From Variovorax sp. dw_308 (GTDB lineage: Bacteria; Pseudomonadota; Gammaproteobacteria; Burkholderiales; Burkholderiaceae_C): a stretch of 64,000 bases of DNA. Location of the stretch: positions 46,370-110,369 of the forward strand of contig NZ_JAATOM010000022.1 in NCBI RefSeq assembly GCF_019207085.1. Reading direction: 5' to 3'. The translations under genes and the position numbers were made by a program. The first letter of the stretch is position 1. Every line of letters starts with the position of its first letter. Below the pieces are notes generated by a model. That model made no database searches, was not told the origin of the DNA, and saw nothing but the letters and a program-made list of their open reading frames with translations. This document shows, piece by piece, positions 1 through 8,055 of this stretch.

Positions 1-182
1 AGGCTCATGCGCCGCGTCGTGCGGTTGACCAGCGACACGCCGAGGCGCGACTCCATCAAGGCCAGGTGCTTGCTCACTGCCGGCGTGGTGTTGCCCATCT
101 CTCGCGCCGCCGCGCTGAGGCTGCCGGCACTCGCCAGCGTCGAGAAGAAGCCGAGATCGGCCGGCAGCACTTCACTGGCCAT
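1..182 (-). CDS. LysR-family transcriptional regulator, N-terminal part (gene runs off the window)
   Basis: The minus strand from an ATG at 182 encodes the start of a LysR-type regulator. It has the typical winged helix-turn-helix beginning: a short lead-in, FFSTLASAGSLSAAAREMG, then TPAVSKHLALMESRLG and LVNRTTRRM. About 60 residues are visible and the effector-binding domain lies outside the window. It is divergent from the tartrate/D-malate dehydrogenase at 295 with a 112-bp gap, the usual LysR arrangement, so it probably controls the dehydrogenase and the dctA gene after it. The effector cannot be judged. The start is secure because no in-frame ATG lies just upstream. Confidence 0.85.
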   Translation of the reverse strand, partial: MASEVLPADLGFFSTLASAGSLSAAAREMGNTTPAVSKHLALMESRLGVSLVNRTTRRMS

Positions 183-294
183 GGCCGCTCCATTGTTGAG
201 TTCAGGTTAACGATGGATTCACTTTAGGCCCGGCTGCAAAGGCTGTCGAGTCCATACATTCACTCCACCCCCAACCACCCCTCGGAGACACCCC
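183..294. promoter_or_regulatory. Divergent promoter region, LysR gene / ttuC
   Basis: This 112-bp gap separates two divergent genes and is comparatively AT-rich between 205 and 230. A Shine-Dalgarno-like CGGAGAC sits just before the ATG at 295. A LysR-type operator (T-N11-A) is expected here by analogy, but no single palindrome stands out. Confidence 0.4.
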
Positions 295-1383
295 ATGAAG
301 ACGTACAAGATCGCAACCATCCCCGGCGACGGCATCGGCAAGGAAGTCGTGCCTGCCGGCCAGCAGGTCCTCGAAGCGCTGGCCGCAGGCGGCGGCAACT
401 TCCGGTTCGAGTTCGAGAACTTCGACTGGGGCGGCGACTACCACCGCGCGCACGGCGTGATGATGCCGGACGACGGGCTGAACGCGCTGCGCGACAAGGA
501 CGCCATCTTGTTCGGCTCCGCCGGCGACCCGCACATCCCCGATCACATCACCCTCTGGGGCCTGCGCCTGAAGATCTGCCAGGGCTTCGACCAGTACGCC
601 AACGTGCGCCCGACGCGCATCCTGCCCGGCATCGACGGCCCGCTCAAGCGCTGCGGCCCCGACGATCTCAACTGGGTCATCGTGCGCGAGAACTCCGAAG
701 GCGAATACTCCGGCGTCGGCGGCCGCGTGCACCAGGGCCACCCGATCGAGGCTGCCACCGACGTGTCGATGATGACCCGCGCCGGCGTCGAACGCATCAT
801 GCGTTTCGCCTTCAGGCTGGCGCAGTCGCGTCCCCGCAAGCTGCTGACGGTCATCACCAAGAGCAACGCGCAGCGCCATGCGATGGTGATGTGGGACGAG
901 ATCGCGCTGCAGATCTCCAGGGAGTTTCCGGACGTCAAGTGGGACAAGGAGTTGGTCGACGCATCGACTGCCCGCATGATCAACAACCCGGCTTCGCTCG
1001 ACACCATCGTCGCAACCAACCTGCATGCCGACATCCTGAGCGACCTGGCCGCGGCACTGGCCGGCAGCCTGGGCATCGCGCCCACCGGCAACATCGATCC
1101 GGAGCGCCGCTACCCGTCGATGTTCGAGCCCATCCACGGCTCGGCTTTCGACATCATGGGCAAGGGCCTGGCCAATCCGATCGGCACCTTCTGGTCGGTC
1201 GTGATGCTGCTGGAGCACCTTGGCGAGACCGAAGCAGCAGCACGCGTGATGGCCGCCATCGAGAAGGTCACGGCCGACAAGACGCTGCATACGCGCGACC
1301 TCGGCGGCAAGGCGACCACGGCCGACGTGACCAAGGCCGTGTGCGGACAGGTCACTGCGAGCGGCCAGCGCAAGGCGGCCTGA
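295..1383 (+). CDS. ttuC: Tartrate dehydrogenase / D-malate dehydrogenase (decarboxylating)
   Basis: This 362-residue enzyme belongs to the isocitrate/isopropylmalate dehydrogenase family. It should oxidise D-malate or tartrate with NAD+ and Mn2+/Mg2+ in the cytoplasm. Family landmarks run in order: IPGDGIGKEVV near the N-terminus, RENSEGEYSG with the catalytic Tyr near residue 130, TKSNAQRHAM near 185, TNLHADILSDLAAALAGSLG with the metal-binding aspartates near 240-258, and FEPIHGSAFDIMGKGLANP near 278. Length matches E. coli DmlA and Pseudomonas tartrate dehydrogenase. Sequence alone does not separate D-malate from tartrate as the main substrate. The neighbouring dicarboxylate importer gene dctA supports a role in C4-acid catabolism under the divergent LysR regulator. 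Confidence 0.9.
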   Translation: MKTYKIATIPGDGIGKEVVPAGQQVLEALAAGGGNFRFEFENFDWGGDYHRAHGVMMPDDGLNALRDKDAILFGSAGDPHIPDHITLWGLRLKICQGFDQYANVRPTRILPGIDGPLKRCGPDDLNWVIVRENSEGEYSGVGGRVHQGHPIEAATDVSMMTRAGVERIMRFAFRLAQSRPRKLLTVITKSNAQRHAMVMWDEIALQISREFPDVKWDKELVDASTARMINNPASLDTIVATNLHADILSDLAAALAGSLGIAPTGNIDPERRYPSMFEPIHGSAFDIMGKGLANPIGTFWSVVMLLEHLGETEAAARVMAAIEKVTADKTLHTRDLGGKATTADVTKAVCGQVTASGQRKAA

Positions 1384-1558
1384 GCGCCCGCTTCCCGGAC
1401 GCCGAGCGAGGGTTGTCTCTCGCCCTGACCCCTGCGCCACGCCCGGGCCGCCAACCTCCTCCACCCAGGCCGGCGCAGCGCGCCGTGCCTTGCCCCGAAG
1501 CGGCCGTTCAAGCGCCGCGGGGGCCGGCTCGCGCCCCCATCACTCCCGGAGACAAATC

Positions 1559-2923
1559 ATGCGACGCTACCTCGGAAAACTCTACGTGCAAGTGCTCATC
1601 GGCGTGTTCGCCGGTGTGCTGCTCGGCATCTTCGCGCCCAATATGGCGAGCGACTTCAAGCCCTTCGGCGACATCTTCATCAAGCTCATCAAGATGGTCT
1701 TCGCGCCGATCATCTTCGCGACGGTGGTGCTCGGCATCGCCCGCATGGAGAACATGAAGGAGCTCGGGCGCGTCGGCTTCCGGGCGCTCATCTACTTCGA
1801 GGTGCTGTCGACCTTCGCGCTGCTGCTGGGCCTGCTGGTCGTCAACGTGTTCCAGCCCGGCCATGGCATGAACATCGACGCCACGCAGCTCGACACCAAG
1901 GCCATCGCCAGCTACACGGCAGCCGCCGCCAAGCCCGAAGGCTTCGTCGAGTTCGTGCTGCACCTGGTGCCGACCAGCATCGTCGACGCGCTGGCCAGGA
2001 ACGACATCCTGCAGATCCTCGTGTTCGCGACCATGTTCGGCGTGGCGCTCTCGCACATCGGGCCGCGTGCGAAGCCGGTGGTGGACTTCCTCGATTCGTT
2101 CACGCACGCAGTGTTCTCGGTCGTCGGCATGATCATGCGGCTCGCGCCGCTGGCGGCCTTCGGGGCGATGGCCTTCACCGTCGGCAAGTACGGGCTGGGC
2201 TCGGTGCTGTCGCTGGGCAAGCTGATGGGCACGATGTACATCACCTGCTTGCTGTTCGTGACGCTGGTGCTGGGCGCGATCTCGAAGATCTCCGGCTTCA
2301 GCCTCTGGAAGTTCCTGAAGTACATCAAGGACGAGCTGTTCACCGTGCTGGGCACCAGCTCATCGGAATCGGTGGTGCCGCAGCTGATGCGCAAGCTCGA
2401 GCATGCGGGCGTGTCGAAGCCGGTGGTAGGCCTGGTGGTGCCGGCCGGCCTCACCTTCAACCCTGACGGCCAGTGCATCTACTACACGATGGCGGCAATC
2501 TTCATCGCCCAGGCCACCAACACGCCGCTGACGATGACCGACCAGTTCGTGGTGCTGGGCGTGCTGCTGCTGACCTCGAAGGGCTCTGCGGGCGTGACCG
2601 GCTCCGGCTTCATCACGCTGGCGGCGACGCTCGCCTCGATGGGCAAGATCCCCGTGGCCGGCATGGTGCTGCTGCTGGGCGTGGACCGCTTCATGTCGGA
2701 AGCGCGCGCCATCACCAACACGATCGGCAATGCGGTCGGCACCGTGGCCATCGCCCGCTGGGTCGGCGCGGTGGACTGCGACCGGCTTGCCCAAGTGCTG
2801 GACGGCAAGAGCGATCCGGAGGACCTGCACGGGCTCTACGAAGGCGATGACGACAGCAAGGTGACGCCGCTGCGTCCGCCGGCCGACGTGGCCCATCCCT
2901 CCGCTGCGCGCGTGGCGGCCTGA
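1559..2923 (+). CDS. dctA: C4-dicarboxylate:cation symporter DctA
   Basis: This 454-residue inner-membrane carrier of the DAACS (glutamate/dicarboxylate:cation symporter) family imports succinate, fumarate, malate and similar acids. It shows the conserved N-terminal region (YVQVLIGVFAGVLLGIFAP, then KLIKMVFAPIIFATVVLG), the serine-rich GTSSSESVVPQLMRKLE re-entrant loop, and the GLTFNPDGQCIYYTMAAIF substrate/cation motif. The ATG at 1559 is preceded by GGAGACAAATC and was chosen over an in-frame start at 1490 that would add 23 residues with no family counterpart. It lies 175 bp after ttuC on the same strand, pairing uptake with oxidation of C4 acids. Confidence 0.95.
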   Translation: MRRYLGKLYVQVLIGVFAGVLLGIFAPNMASDFKPFGDIFIKLIKMVFAPIIFATVVLGIARMENMKELGRVGFRALIYFEVLSTFALLLGLLVVNVFQPGHGMNIDATQLDTKAIASYTAAAAKPEGFVEFVLHLVPTSIVDALARNDILQILVFATMFGVALSHIGPRAKPVVDFLDSFTHAVFSVVGMIMRLAPLAAFGAMAFTVGKYGLGSVLSLGKLMGTMYITCLLFVTLVLGAISKISGFSLWKFLKYIKDELFTVLGTSSSESVVPQLMRKLEHAGVSKPVVGLVVPAGLTFNPDGQCIYYTMAAIFIAQATNTPLTMTDQFVVLGVLLLTSKGSAGVTGSGFITLAATLASMGKIPVAGMVLLLGVDRFMSEARAITNTIGNAVGTVAIARWVGAVDCDRLAQVLDGKSDPEDLHGLYEGDDDSKVTPLRPPADVAHPSAARVAA

Positions 2924-3005
2924 AGCGCATGGATGCGAAGGTCGCGATCGACTGAGAGCACCATCGGTGGTCGAGAATGCCCGCTGACCCTGCCGCGGCA
3001 ACCTC

Positions 3006-4190
3006 ATGACCCACCTCGACACCTCCACCCGTGCGCTGATCGACACCTGCGCCCAGGCCTCGCTCGATCTCCTTGAAGCCAACCTCACCCCGCACGGCAT
3101 CCTGGCCGCCAGCCGGACCGAGGCGGCGGTGGCGCGTCGCTACACGCGCATCTTCGGCCGCGACGCGGCGATCTGCGTGATGGCCATGTGCGGCAGCGGC
3201 GTGCCGGCACTGGAGCAAGGCGCGGTGGCCAGCCTCGATGCCCTGGCGGCGCAACAGGCGGCCAATGGGCAGATCCCCAAGTACGTCGACCCCGAAGGCC
3301 AGGACGCCGACTTCTGGTACCTGGGCTGCATCGACGCCACCTTGTGGTGGCTGATCGCGGTGGACCACGTGCGCCGCCACGGCAGCGTCGGCCCCGCGCA
3401 CTGGGGCAGCGGTGTGCGCCGAGCGATCGACTGGCTGCTGGCGCAGGAGCACCAGCACTTCCGGCTGCTGCAGCAGAACGAGGCCAGCGACTGGGCCGAC
3501 ATCATGCCGCGCTCGGGCTACGTGCTCTACACCAACGCGCTCTGGTATGACGTCAAGCGCCGCTTCGCGCTGGACCATGCGGACGAGACGCTCTACCACT
3601 TCAACCACCTGTTCAACCCCTTCCAGCAGGACCTGCCCGAGTACCACCGCGCCCGGCTGCTGCGCCACTACGCGCGGCGCGGCCGGCAGGACCCAGGGAT
3701 GTACCTGAGCTTCGTCAACCTGTCCGTGGTCGGCGACGAGGGCGATGTGTTCGGCAACGTGCTGGCGATCCAGGGCGGACTGGCCGACGCGGACATGGCG
3801 CGCCGCATCGTCGACACCATCGCCACGGCGCACGCGAGCGAGCCCTGGCCGGTGCGCGTGGTGCTGCATCCGCTGGCGCGCGAGCACGAGCTGTGGCGGG
3901 CGTACATGGGGCGGCACCAGCAAAACATCGTGCACCAGTACCACAACGGCGGCATCTGGCCTTTCGTCGGTGGGTTCTGGGTGATGGCGCTGGCGCAGCT
4001 GGGCATGCGCGAACGGGCGTGGACGGAACTGGGGCGGCTGGCCCGGGCCAACGAGCACGGGAACTGGCGCTTCACCGAGTGGTTCCACGGCAAGACGCTG
4101 GCGCCGATGGGGATGGCGGGGCAGAGCTGGAATGCGGCGGCGTTCCTGCTGGCCAAGCGGGTGCTGGAGGGGACGGGCGCGGCTTGGTGA
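3006..4190 (+). CDS. Six-hairpin glycoside hydrolase, GH100 neutral-invertase / amylo-1,6-glucosidase type
   Basis: This 394-residue, probably cytosolic protein (no signal peptide) has the look of an (alpha/alpha)6 glycosidase. Recognisable blocks are RYTRIFGRDAAICVMAM near residue 46, DFWYLGCIDATLWWLIAVD near 102, NEASDWADIMPRSGYVLYTN near 158, HQYHNGGIWPFVGGFWVMAL near 312, and a C-terminal HGNWRFTEWFHGKTLAPMG followed by GQSWNAAAFLLAK. The GRDA, NGGIWP and EWxxGxxxxxxGxxxQSWxAA blocks are characteristic of plant and cyanobacterial neutral/alkaline invertases and related glucosidases, so sucrose or a small alpha-glucoside is a plausible substrate. The specificity is inferred. It stands alone, 82 bp after dctA, with no sugar transporter beside it. 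Confidence 0.7.
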   Translation: MTHLDTSTRALIDTCAQASLDLLEANLTPHGILAASRTEAAVARRYTRIFGRDAAICVMAMCGSGVPALEQGAVASLDALAAQQAANGQIPKYVDPEGQDADFWYLGCIDATLWWLIAVDHVRRHGSVGPAHWGSGVRRAIDWLLAQEHQHFRLLQQNEASDWADIMPRSGYVLYTNALWYDVKRRFALDHADETLYHFNHLFNPFQQDLPEYHRARLLRHYARRGRQDPGMYLSFVNLSVVGDEGDVFGNVLAIQGGLADADMARRIVDTIATAHASEPWPVRVVLHPLAREHELWRAYMGRHQQNIVHQYHNGGIWPFVGGFWVMALAQLGMRERAWTELGRLARANEHGNWRFTEWFHGKTLAPMGMAGQSWNAAAFLLAKRVLEGTGAAW

Positions 4191-4260
4191 CACGGGTCGC
4201 GGCGAAGTTGCAAAGCGGGGACTCCCGCCAGCACGTGCCGCGCCTTGGCTCAGCGAGCAA

Positions 4261-4311
4261 ATACATATAGATATTGACGAAATTGCCATTTTCACAATAA
4301 TCTATGTGTAT
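4261..4311. promoter_or_regulatory. Inverted-repeat operator over the hipB promoter and start codon
   Basis: Arm 1 (4261-4276, ATACATATAGATATTG) and arm 2 (4295-4311, CAATAATCTATGTGTAT) are inverted copies of each other with one substitution and one single-base indel. Arm 1 touches the -35 box and arm 2 covers the -10 box and both candidate ATG codons. HipB-type antitoxins repress their own operon, so this is the likely autoregulatory site. The stretch is strikingly AT-rich compared with its surroundings. Confidence 0.6.
4274..4301 (+). promoter_or_regulatory. Sigma-70-like promoter of hipBA, probably giving leaderless mRNA
   Basis: TTGACG (4274-4279) and AATAAT (4296-4301) match -35 and -10 boxes with a 16-bp spacer. 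A start point 6-8 bases after the -10 box falls at about 4307-4309, at the ATG at 4310. No Shine-Dalgarno sequence precedes either ATG. Confidence 0.55.
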
Positions 4312-4678
4312 GCCAAAGACAGCCCGAGCCCTCCTCCAACTGCCGCCGGCGACCGCAGCCGCCCTCGGCAAGCTCGGCGCTGACCTGGCCGTCGCCCGTC
4401 TACGCCGCAAGGAATCCTTGAAGACCTGGGCCAAGCGCATGGGTGTTTCCGTGCCCACGCTGCAACGGCTCGAAGCCGGCGACCCCTCCGTCGGCATCGG
4501 CATCGTTGCCACCGCGCTCTGGCTGATCCAGCGCGATGGCGAGCTGGGCAATCTCGCCGCCCCTGAGCACGACCAAGGCGCCATCGAGATGGATGTCCGG
4601 GCGGCCGTCGAACTGGGCCGCGCGCGCGCCCAGGCCTCCGCGGAAGCGCGCATGAACAGCCAGCGCGCCAAGGCCTGA
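4310..4678 (+). CDS. hipB: HipB-type XRE antitoxin / repressor
   Basis: This 122-residue helix-turn-helix protein sits directly before hipA. The XRE fold is seen at about residues 22-60: LGADLAVARLRRKESLKTWA followed by MGVSVPTLQRLEAGDPSVGIG, the classic recognition helix. The C-terminal third is Ala/Arg-rich. It should bind and neutralise HipA and repress the operon through the operator at 4261-4311. The start at 4310 was preferred over an ATG at 4304, because the deduced transcription start lies at about 4307-4309. That would make the mRNA leaderless; the choice between the two is an inference. The stop is separated from the hipA ATG by one base. Confidence 0.8.
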   Translation: MPKTARALLQLPPATAAALGKLGADLAVARLRRKESLKTWAKRMGVSVPTLQRLEAGDPSVGIGIVATALWLIQRDGELGNLAAPEHDQGAIEMDVRAAVELGRARAQASAEARMNSQRAKA

Positions 4679-4679
4679 G

Positions 4680-6014
4680 ATGCGCCTGGACGACCTTTAC
4701 CTCTGGTTCCTGCACGACCCGGCCGCCCCGCGCCACGTCGGTGCGCTGAAGCTGGTCTCCGCCGGCAAGGGCGTCTCGCTGCACTACGCCACGGATTGGC
4801 TCGCCAACGGCTTTGCCCTGAGCGAAGACCTGCCCCTCATCGACAGCGAATTCCTGCCGCCGGGCCGCCTGTCGGCCGATGCGCAGCGTGCGGTCGGCGC
4901 GGTCGACGACGCGCGGCCGGATCGCTGGGGCGAAAAGGTCATCCGCTTCGTCGACAAGCCCCGGCGCCTTTCCCTGATGGAGTACCTCTACTACGCGGGC
5001 GACGATCGCTTCGGCGCGCTAGGCGTCTCGACGTCCGCAAGCCAATACCTCCCGCGCGAGACGGGTCCCCTGCCCCGGATCGGGGATGCGCAGAAGCTCA
5101 GCGAAGTCGCGGCCAAGATCGAGGCGTCGGAGCCGCTGACCAAGCTGGAAGCGAAGATCATCGCCGGCGGCGGCAGTCCGCTCGGTGGCGCGAAGCCCAA
5201 GGCCCTCATCGAGATCGAAGGCCAGCAGTGGGTCATCAAGTTCTTCAACAACGAGCCCGTCGACACGCCGCTCATCGAGCATGCGACCATGACGCTTGCC
5301 GAACGCGCCGGCATCACGGTCGCCACAACACAGGTCATCCGCCTTCAGGCCGAGCACGCGATCGCCATTCGACGCTTCGACCGCGAGCGAGGCCGACGGA
5401 TTCACAGCATCTCGGCGGGCACCGCCATCCGTGCGGCAACTGCGTCGGGCGCGGAACCGGAGATGGGCTATCCGGAACTGGCGCGCATCCTCCGGCGGAT
5501 CGGCATTGCCCACGACGGCATCAACCTGCGCGACGCGCGCGAACTGTTTCGTCGCATGGTCTTCAACATCCTCGTCGACAACACCGACGACCACGAGAAG
5601 AACCACTCGCTGCTGGTCGCCAACCCCTTCGAGAATGGACGCCTGAAGCTGGCGCCGGCGTACGACGTCTTGCCGACGAATTCGGGGCAGGGCTTCCAGG
5701 AGTTCATCTGCGGCGCGTATGGCCGGGACTCGACGCTCGAGAACGCGATGTCGCAGTGCGATGCATTCGGCCTGCTGCCCGCGGAGGCCGCCCTCGAAGT
5801 GGCCGCGGTGATCGAGGTCGTGAATGGCTGGCAGACGCACTTCGCAGCGGCCGGCGTGACGAGACGCGACATTGCGAGCCTGGCCGAACGCATCGACGGT
5901 GATGACCTGCAGATCCAACGCACCGCCTTCGATCCCAACAGCTTCAAGACCGCGCGGACCAAGTCAAAGCGTGCAAGCCCATTTCAGCGGAGCAATCCTC
6001 GCCACGAAACCTGA
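4680..6014 (+). CDS. hipA: HipA-family serine/threonine kinase toxin
   Basis: This 444-residue protein matches HipA kinases in length and order. It has an N-terminal domain with DDARPDRWGEKVI (about 76-88), a glycine-rich loop GGGSPLGGAKPK (163-174, equivalent to the ATP-binding/autophosphorylated loop), the catalytic segment NTDDHEKNHS (301-310) and the Mg-binding PAYDV (326-330). HipA kinases phosphorylate glutamyl-tRNA synthetase or other synthetases and arrest growth; the target here is unknown. It follows hipB after one base and must be cotranscribed. All key kinase residues appear present, so the toxin looks active. The C-terminal 30 residues are basic and poorly conserved in the family. 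Confidence 0.9.
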   Translation: MRLDDLYLWFLHDPAAPRHVGALKLVSAGKGVSLHYATDWLANGFALSEDLPLIDSEFLPPGRLSADAQRAVGAVDDARPDRWGEKVIRFVDKPRRLSLMEYLYYAGDDRFGALGVSTSASQYLPRETGPLPRIGDAQKLSEVAAKIEASEPLTKLEAKIIAGGGSPLGGAKPKALIEIEGQQWVIKFFNNEPVDTPLIEHATMTLAERAGITVATTQVIRLQAEHAIAIRRFDRERGRRIHSISAGTAIRAATASGAEPEMGYPELARILRRIGIAHDGINLRDARELFRRMVFNILVDNTDDHEKNHSLLVANPFENGRLKLAPAYDVLPTNSGQGFQEFICGAYGRDSTLENAMSQCDAFGLLPAEAALEVAAVIEVVNGWQTHFAAAGVTRRDIASLAERIDGDDLQIQRTAFDPNSFKTARTKSKRASPFQRSNPRHET

Positions 6015-6112
6015 GGCCCGGCAGCGCAAGCTCAGGGGGCCGGTCGAAAGCCTCGCGGCCTACTCGCCACTGGGCATGGGCCACTCCACGAACGGCTACT
6101 TGCAACCCCGAT

Positions 6113-6742
6113 TCAAGCCGTCGACTTGAGGTACGCCGGAGCCTGCACCTGGTTCTCATACGCCCCGTATCGAACGGATGAGGGGTAGTACTCCGCCGCA
6201 AACTGCACCTTTCCGGCGGCATCGTCACCGGCTGTACGGGCGATAAAGGCCAGCATGAGGTCGATGCCCGCCGAGACGCCTGCGGATGACCAGACGCCTC
6301 CGTCTTCGACGTAGCGCTGCTCGACCACCTCCACATCGCCCAGCGTGCGCAGCCGGTCGAGCGAGCCCCAGTGGGTGGTGGCTCTCTTTCCGGAAAGAAG
6401 TCCGGCGGCGTGGAGGATGAATGCGCCAGTGCAGACCGACAGCACGGCCTTGCAAGTCCTGGCTTGGGCAGAGACGAAGTCGAGCAAGTTCGGGTTGCCG
6501 ACCTCAGCGCGCGTCCCTTGGCCGCCCGGAACCAACAAGTAATCGAGTGGCGGGCAGTCCGCGAACGAGCAGTGCGGATTGACGGACAAGCCCTTGGCGC
6601 ATTGCACGGGCCCAGGGGACTCAGCAACGAGAAGACATCTGCCTGGGCCTTCGGCGACCTTGCTCCACATCGCAAGCATCTCCCAAGGCCCGACGAAATC
6701 AAGCTCCTCCACCTTGTCGAAGAGCAAGACGCCAAAGTTCAT
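6113..6742 (-). CDS. DJ-1/PfpI-family protein, isonitrile hydratase-like
   Basis: This 209-residue protein has the DJ-1/PfpI fold. It starts MNFGVLLFDKVEELDFVGPWEM, as in the isonitrile hydratase InhA group and the N-terminal half of GlxA-type regulators. The LLVPGGQGTR loop and the nucleophile elbow KAVLSVCTGAFIL carry the likely catalytic Cys, and THWGSLDRL follows. No AraC-type DNA-binding domain is attached, so an enzyme is more likely than a regulator. The ATG at 6742 has a good upstream GGAAAGG; a longer in-frame start at 6823 adds 27 residues without family support. Isonitrile substrate is a family-level guess only. Confidence 0.75.
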   Translation of the reverse strand: MNFGVLLFDKVEELDFVGPWEMLAMWSKVAEGPGRCLLVAESPGPVQCAKGLSVNPHCSFADCPPLDYLLVPGGQGTRAEVGNPNLLDFVSAQARTCKAVLSVCTGAFILHAAGLLSGKRATTHWGSLDRLRTLGDVEVVEQRYVEDGGVWSSAGVSAGIDLMLAFIARTAGDDAAGKVQFAAEYYPSSVRYGAYENQVQAPAYLKSTA

Positions 6743-6904
6743 TGAAGCCTTTCCGGGCGCTTTCGCGCCACAGCAGACGAAGGGAGCGAAGGGCCGCCGA
6801 CGGACGGCTCCAGTCTCTTTCAAATCTAGCAGTGCATGGTTTCGCGGGCAATCATCACGCCGACGTGCGAGAAGTTCAAAGGCACCGTTCCCGGCAGCGT
6901 GCGC

Positions 6905-7687
6905 CTACCAGAGCCGCGCCAACGGGAGTACCACGCCTGCGAAGAGCGAGGTCGTGGCAGGTCGCGGCCGCAGCGCGCGTGAAAGTCCCATGTCGAAAGT
7001 CAAGGTCTTGCTCGGACTGAAGGTCAGGGCACAGAGCAACTGAAGGCCGTTGTCCGCGCCGGCGCGGTGCGTGCCGGAGACTTCGCCGAGCATGCCCCAG
7101 TGCTGCGACAAGTTCACCGAGAACGCGCTCGCCCCGCCGAGTTGCGTGTGCGAGGTGCCTGGGTCGACCAGACCCAATTGCGTGAGATTCAGGTTGGCGT
7201 CCAGGTGGACCGGACCGAAGTCCTGGCTGTAGATCGCGTTGACGTCGTAGTCGGCCCTGCCGCTACCCAGGGGATCCTTGGCCGTCGGCAGCTTGACGTT
7301 GAACTCCAGGCCGAAAGCCGTCGCCTTGTCGACGACCCAGGCACGCTTGAGCGTGATGTTCGTGTCGCCCACGCCTTCGAATCGACCGTCATCGCCCCGC
7401 GACCAGATGTAGGCGTCCCCGCCCACGAGCAGGCCCCATTCGTTGTTGAACGCCAGCTTGAAGAGATAGGGCAGGTTGCCGCGTCGCGACGCGCCGCCCG
7501 TGCCCTGGCCTCCCAACTCGAGCTCCAGCTGGCCCGGGAACGGCAGTTGCGCCGGAGTGGAGACCGAAGGACGGTAAGGGGTGATCTGCTCGTATTCGGT
7601 GCCTTCGTCTGCACGCCCGGTGCCGGCGAGCGTCATCGCCAGGATCGTGACCAGCATGGTGCCGGAGGCTGAGCGTGGGTGTGGCAT
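6905..7687 (-). CDS. Putative outer-membrane beta-barrel protein (phenol MetA-pathway-like)
   Basis: This 260-residue protein has a likely signal peptide (SGTMLVTILAMTLAGTGRADE) followed by alternating hydrophobic and polar strands ending in LFAGVVLPLARLW, as expected for an outer-membrane barrel. Segments such as NLPYLFKLAFNNEWGLLVGG, GVGDTNITLKRAWV and FNVKLPTAKDPLGSGRADYD resemble proteins annotated as MetA-pathway of phenol degradation. They are probably porin-like; substrate unknown. The ATG at 7687 was chosen because the reading frame upstream has no signal-peptide character and runs through the ohrR remnant on the other strand. Confidence 0.6.
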   Translation of the reverse strand: MPHPRSASGTMLVTILAMTLAGTGRADEGTEYEQITPYRPSVSTPAQLPFPGQLELELGGQGTGGASRRGNLPYLFKLAFNNEWGLLVGGDAYIWSRGDDGRFEGVGDTNITLKRAWVVDKATAFGLEFNVKLPTAKDPLGSGRADYDVNAIYSQDFGPVHLDANLNLTQLGLVDPGTSHTQLGGASAFSVNLSQHWGMLGEVSGTHRAGADNGLQLLCALTFSPSKTLTFDMGLSRALRPRPATTSLFAGVVLPLARLW

Positions 7688-7772
7688 GGTACGTGTCGTG
7701 GCGGCAGCGCAGGTCGAGCGCATTCTCTCCGGCGCAACCGCTACGGCGTCCGGGTCCGAATCACCATCTGCC

Positions 7773-7991
7773 GATCTCGAAGCCAATGGCCTCGTCACGC
7801 GGCAGCGCGACGTCGCGGACGAACGGCGCGTGCACGTCACGCTGAGCGCGGCCGGGCGCAAGCTCAAGGCCAGGGCAGCGAACGTGCCGGCCTGCCTGCT
7901 GGCCGCGAGCGAGTGCTCCATCGACGAACTGGTCGGGCTCACGCGGCAGCTCCAGTCATTGCGCGACCGCATCAGGGCGGCCGCCGCCTAG
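7773..7991 (+). pseudogene. 3' remnant of a MarR/OhrR-type regulator gene
   Basis: The plus frame here encodes about 72 residues typical of the wing and C-terminal dimer helix of a MarR protein: LEANGLVTRQRDVADERRVH, then VTLSAAGRKLKARA and a leucine-rich tail. The preceding codons in the same frame do not resemble the MarR DNA-binding domain, nor do the two other plus frames. The 5' half of the gene (the redox-sensing Cys and recognition helix in OhrR) is therefore missing. It sits 64 bp before ohr, exactly where an intact ohrR would be expected, so it is most simply a decayed ohrR. Confidence 0.7.
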
Positions 7992-8055
7992 GTTTTCTCC
8001 CAGCGCTTCGCCAATGAAGCATTTTTCTTTCACCCACCCCAAGGAACGACACGAC

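Noticed and set aside
202..1464. A 420-codon minus-strand frame across the tartrate dehydrogenase gene
   Set aside because: Composition is Ala/Arg/His-rich with no domain, typical of antisense frames in GC-rich DNA. The plus-strand gene has clear family motifs.
7581..7991. A 136-codon plus-strand frame that could be called an intact MarR regulator
   Set aside because: Only the last 72 codons resemble MarR; the first 64 have no helix-turn-helix and are antisense to the outer-membrane gene. It was annotated as a remnant.
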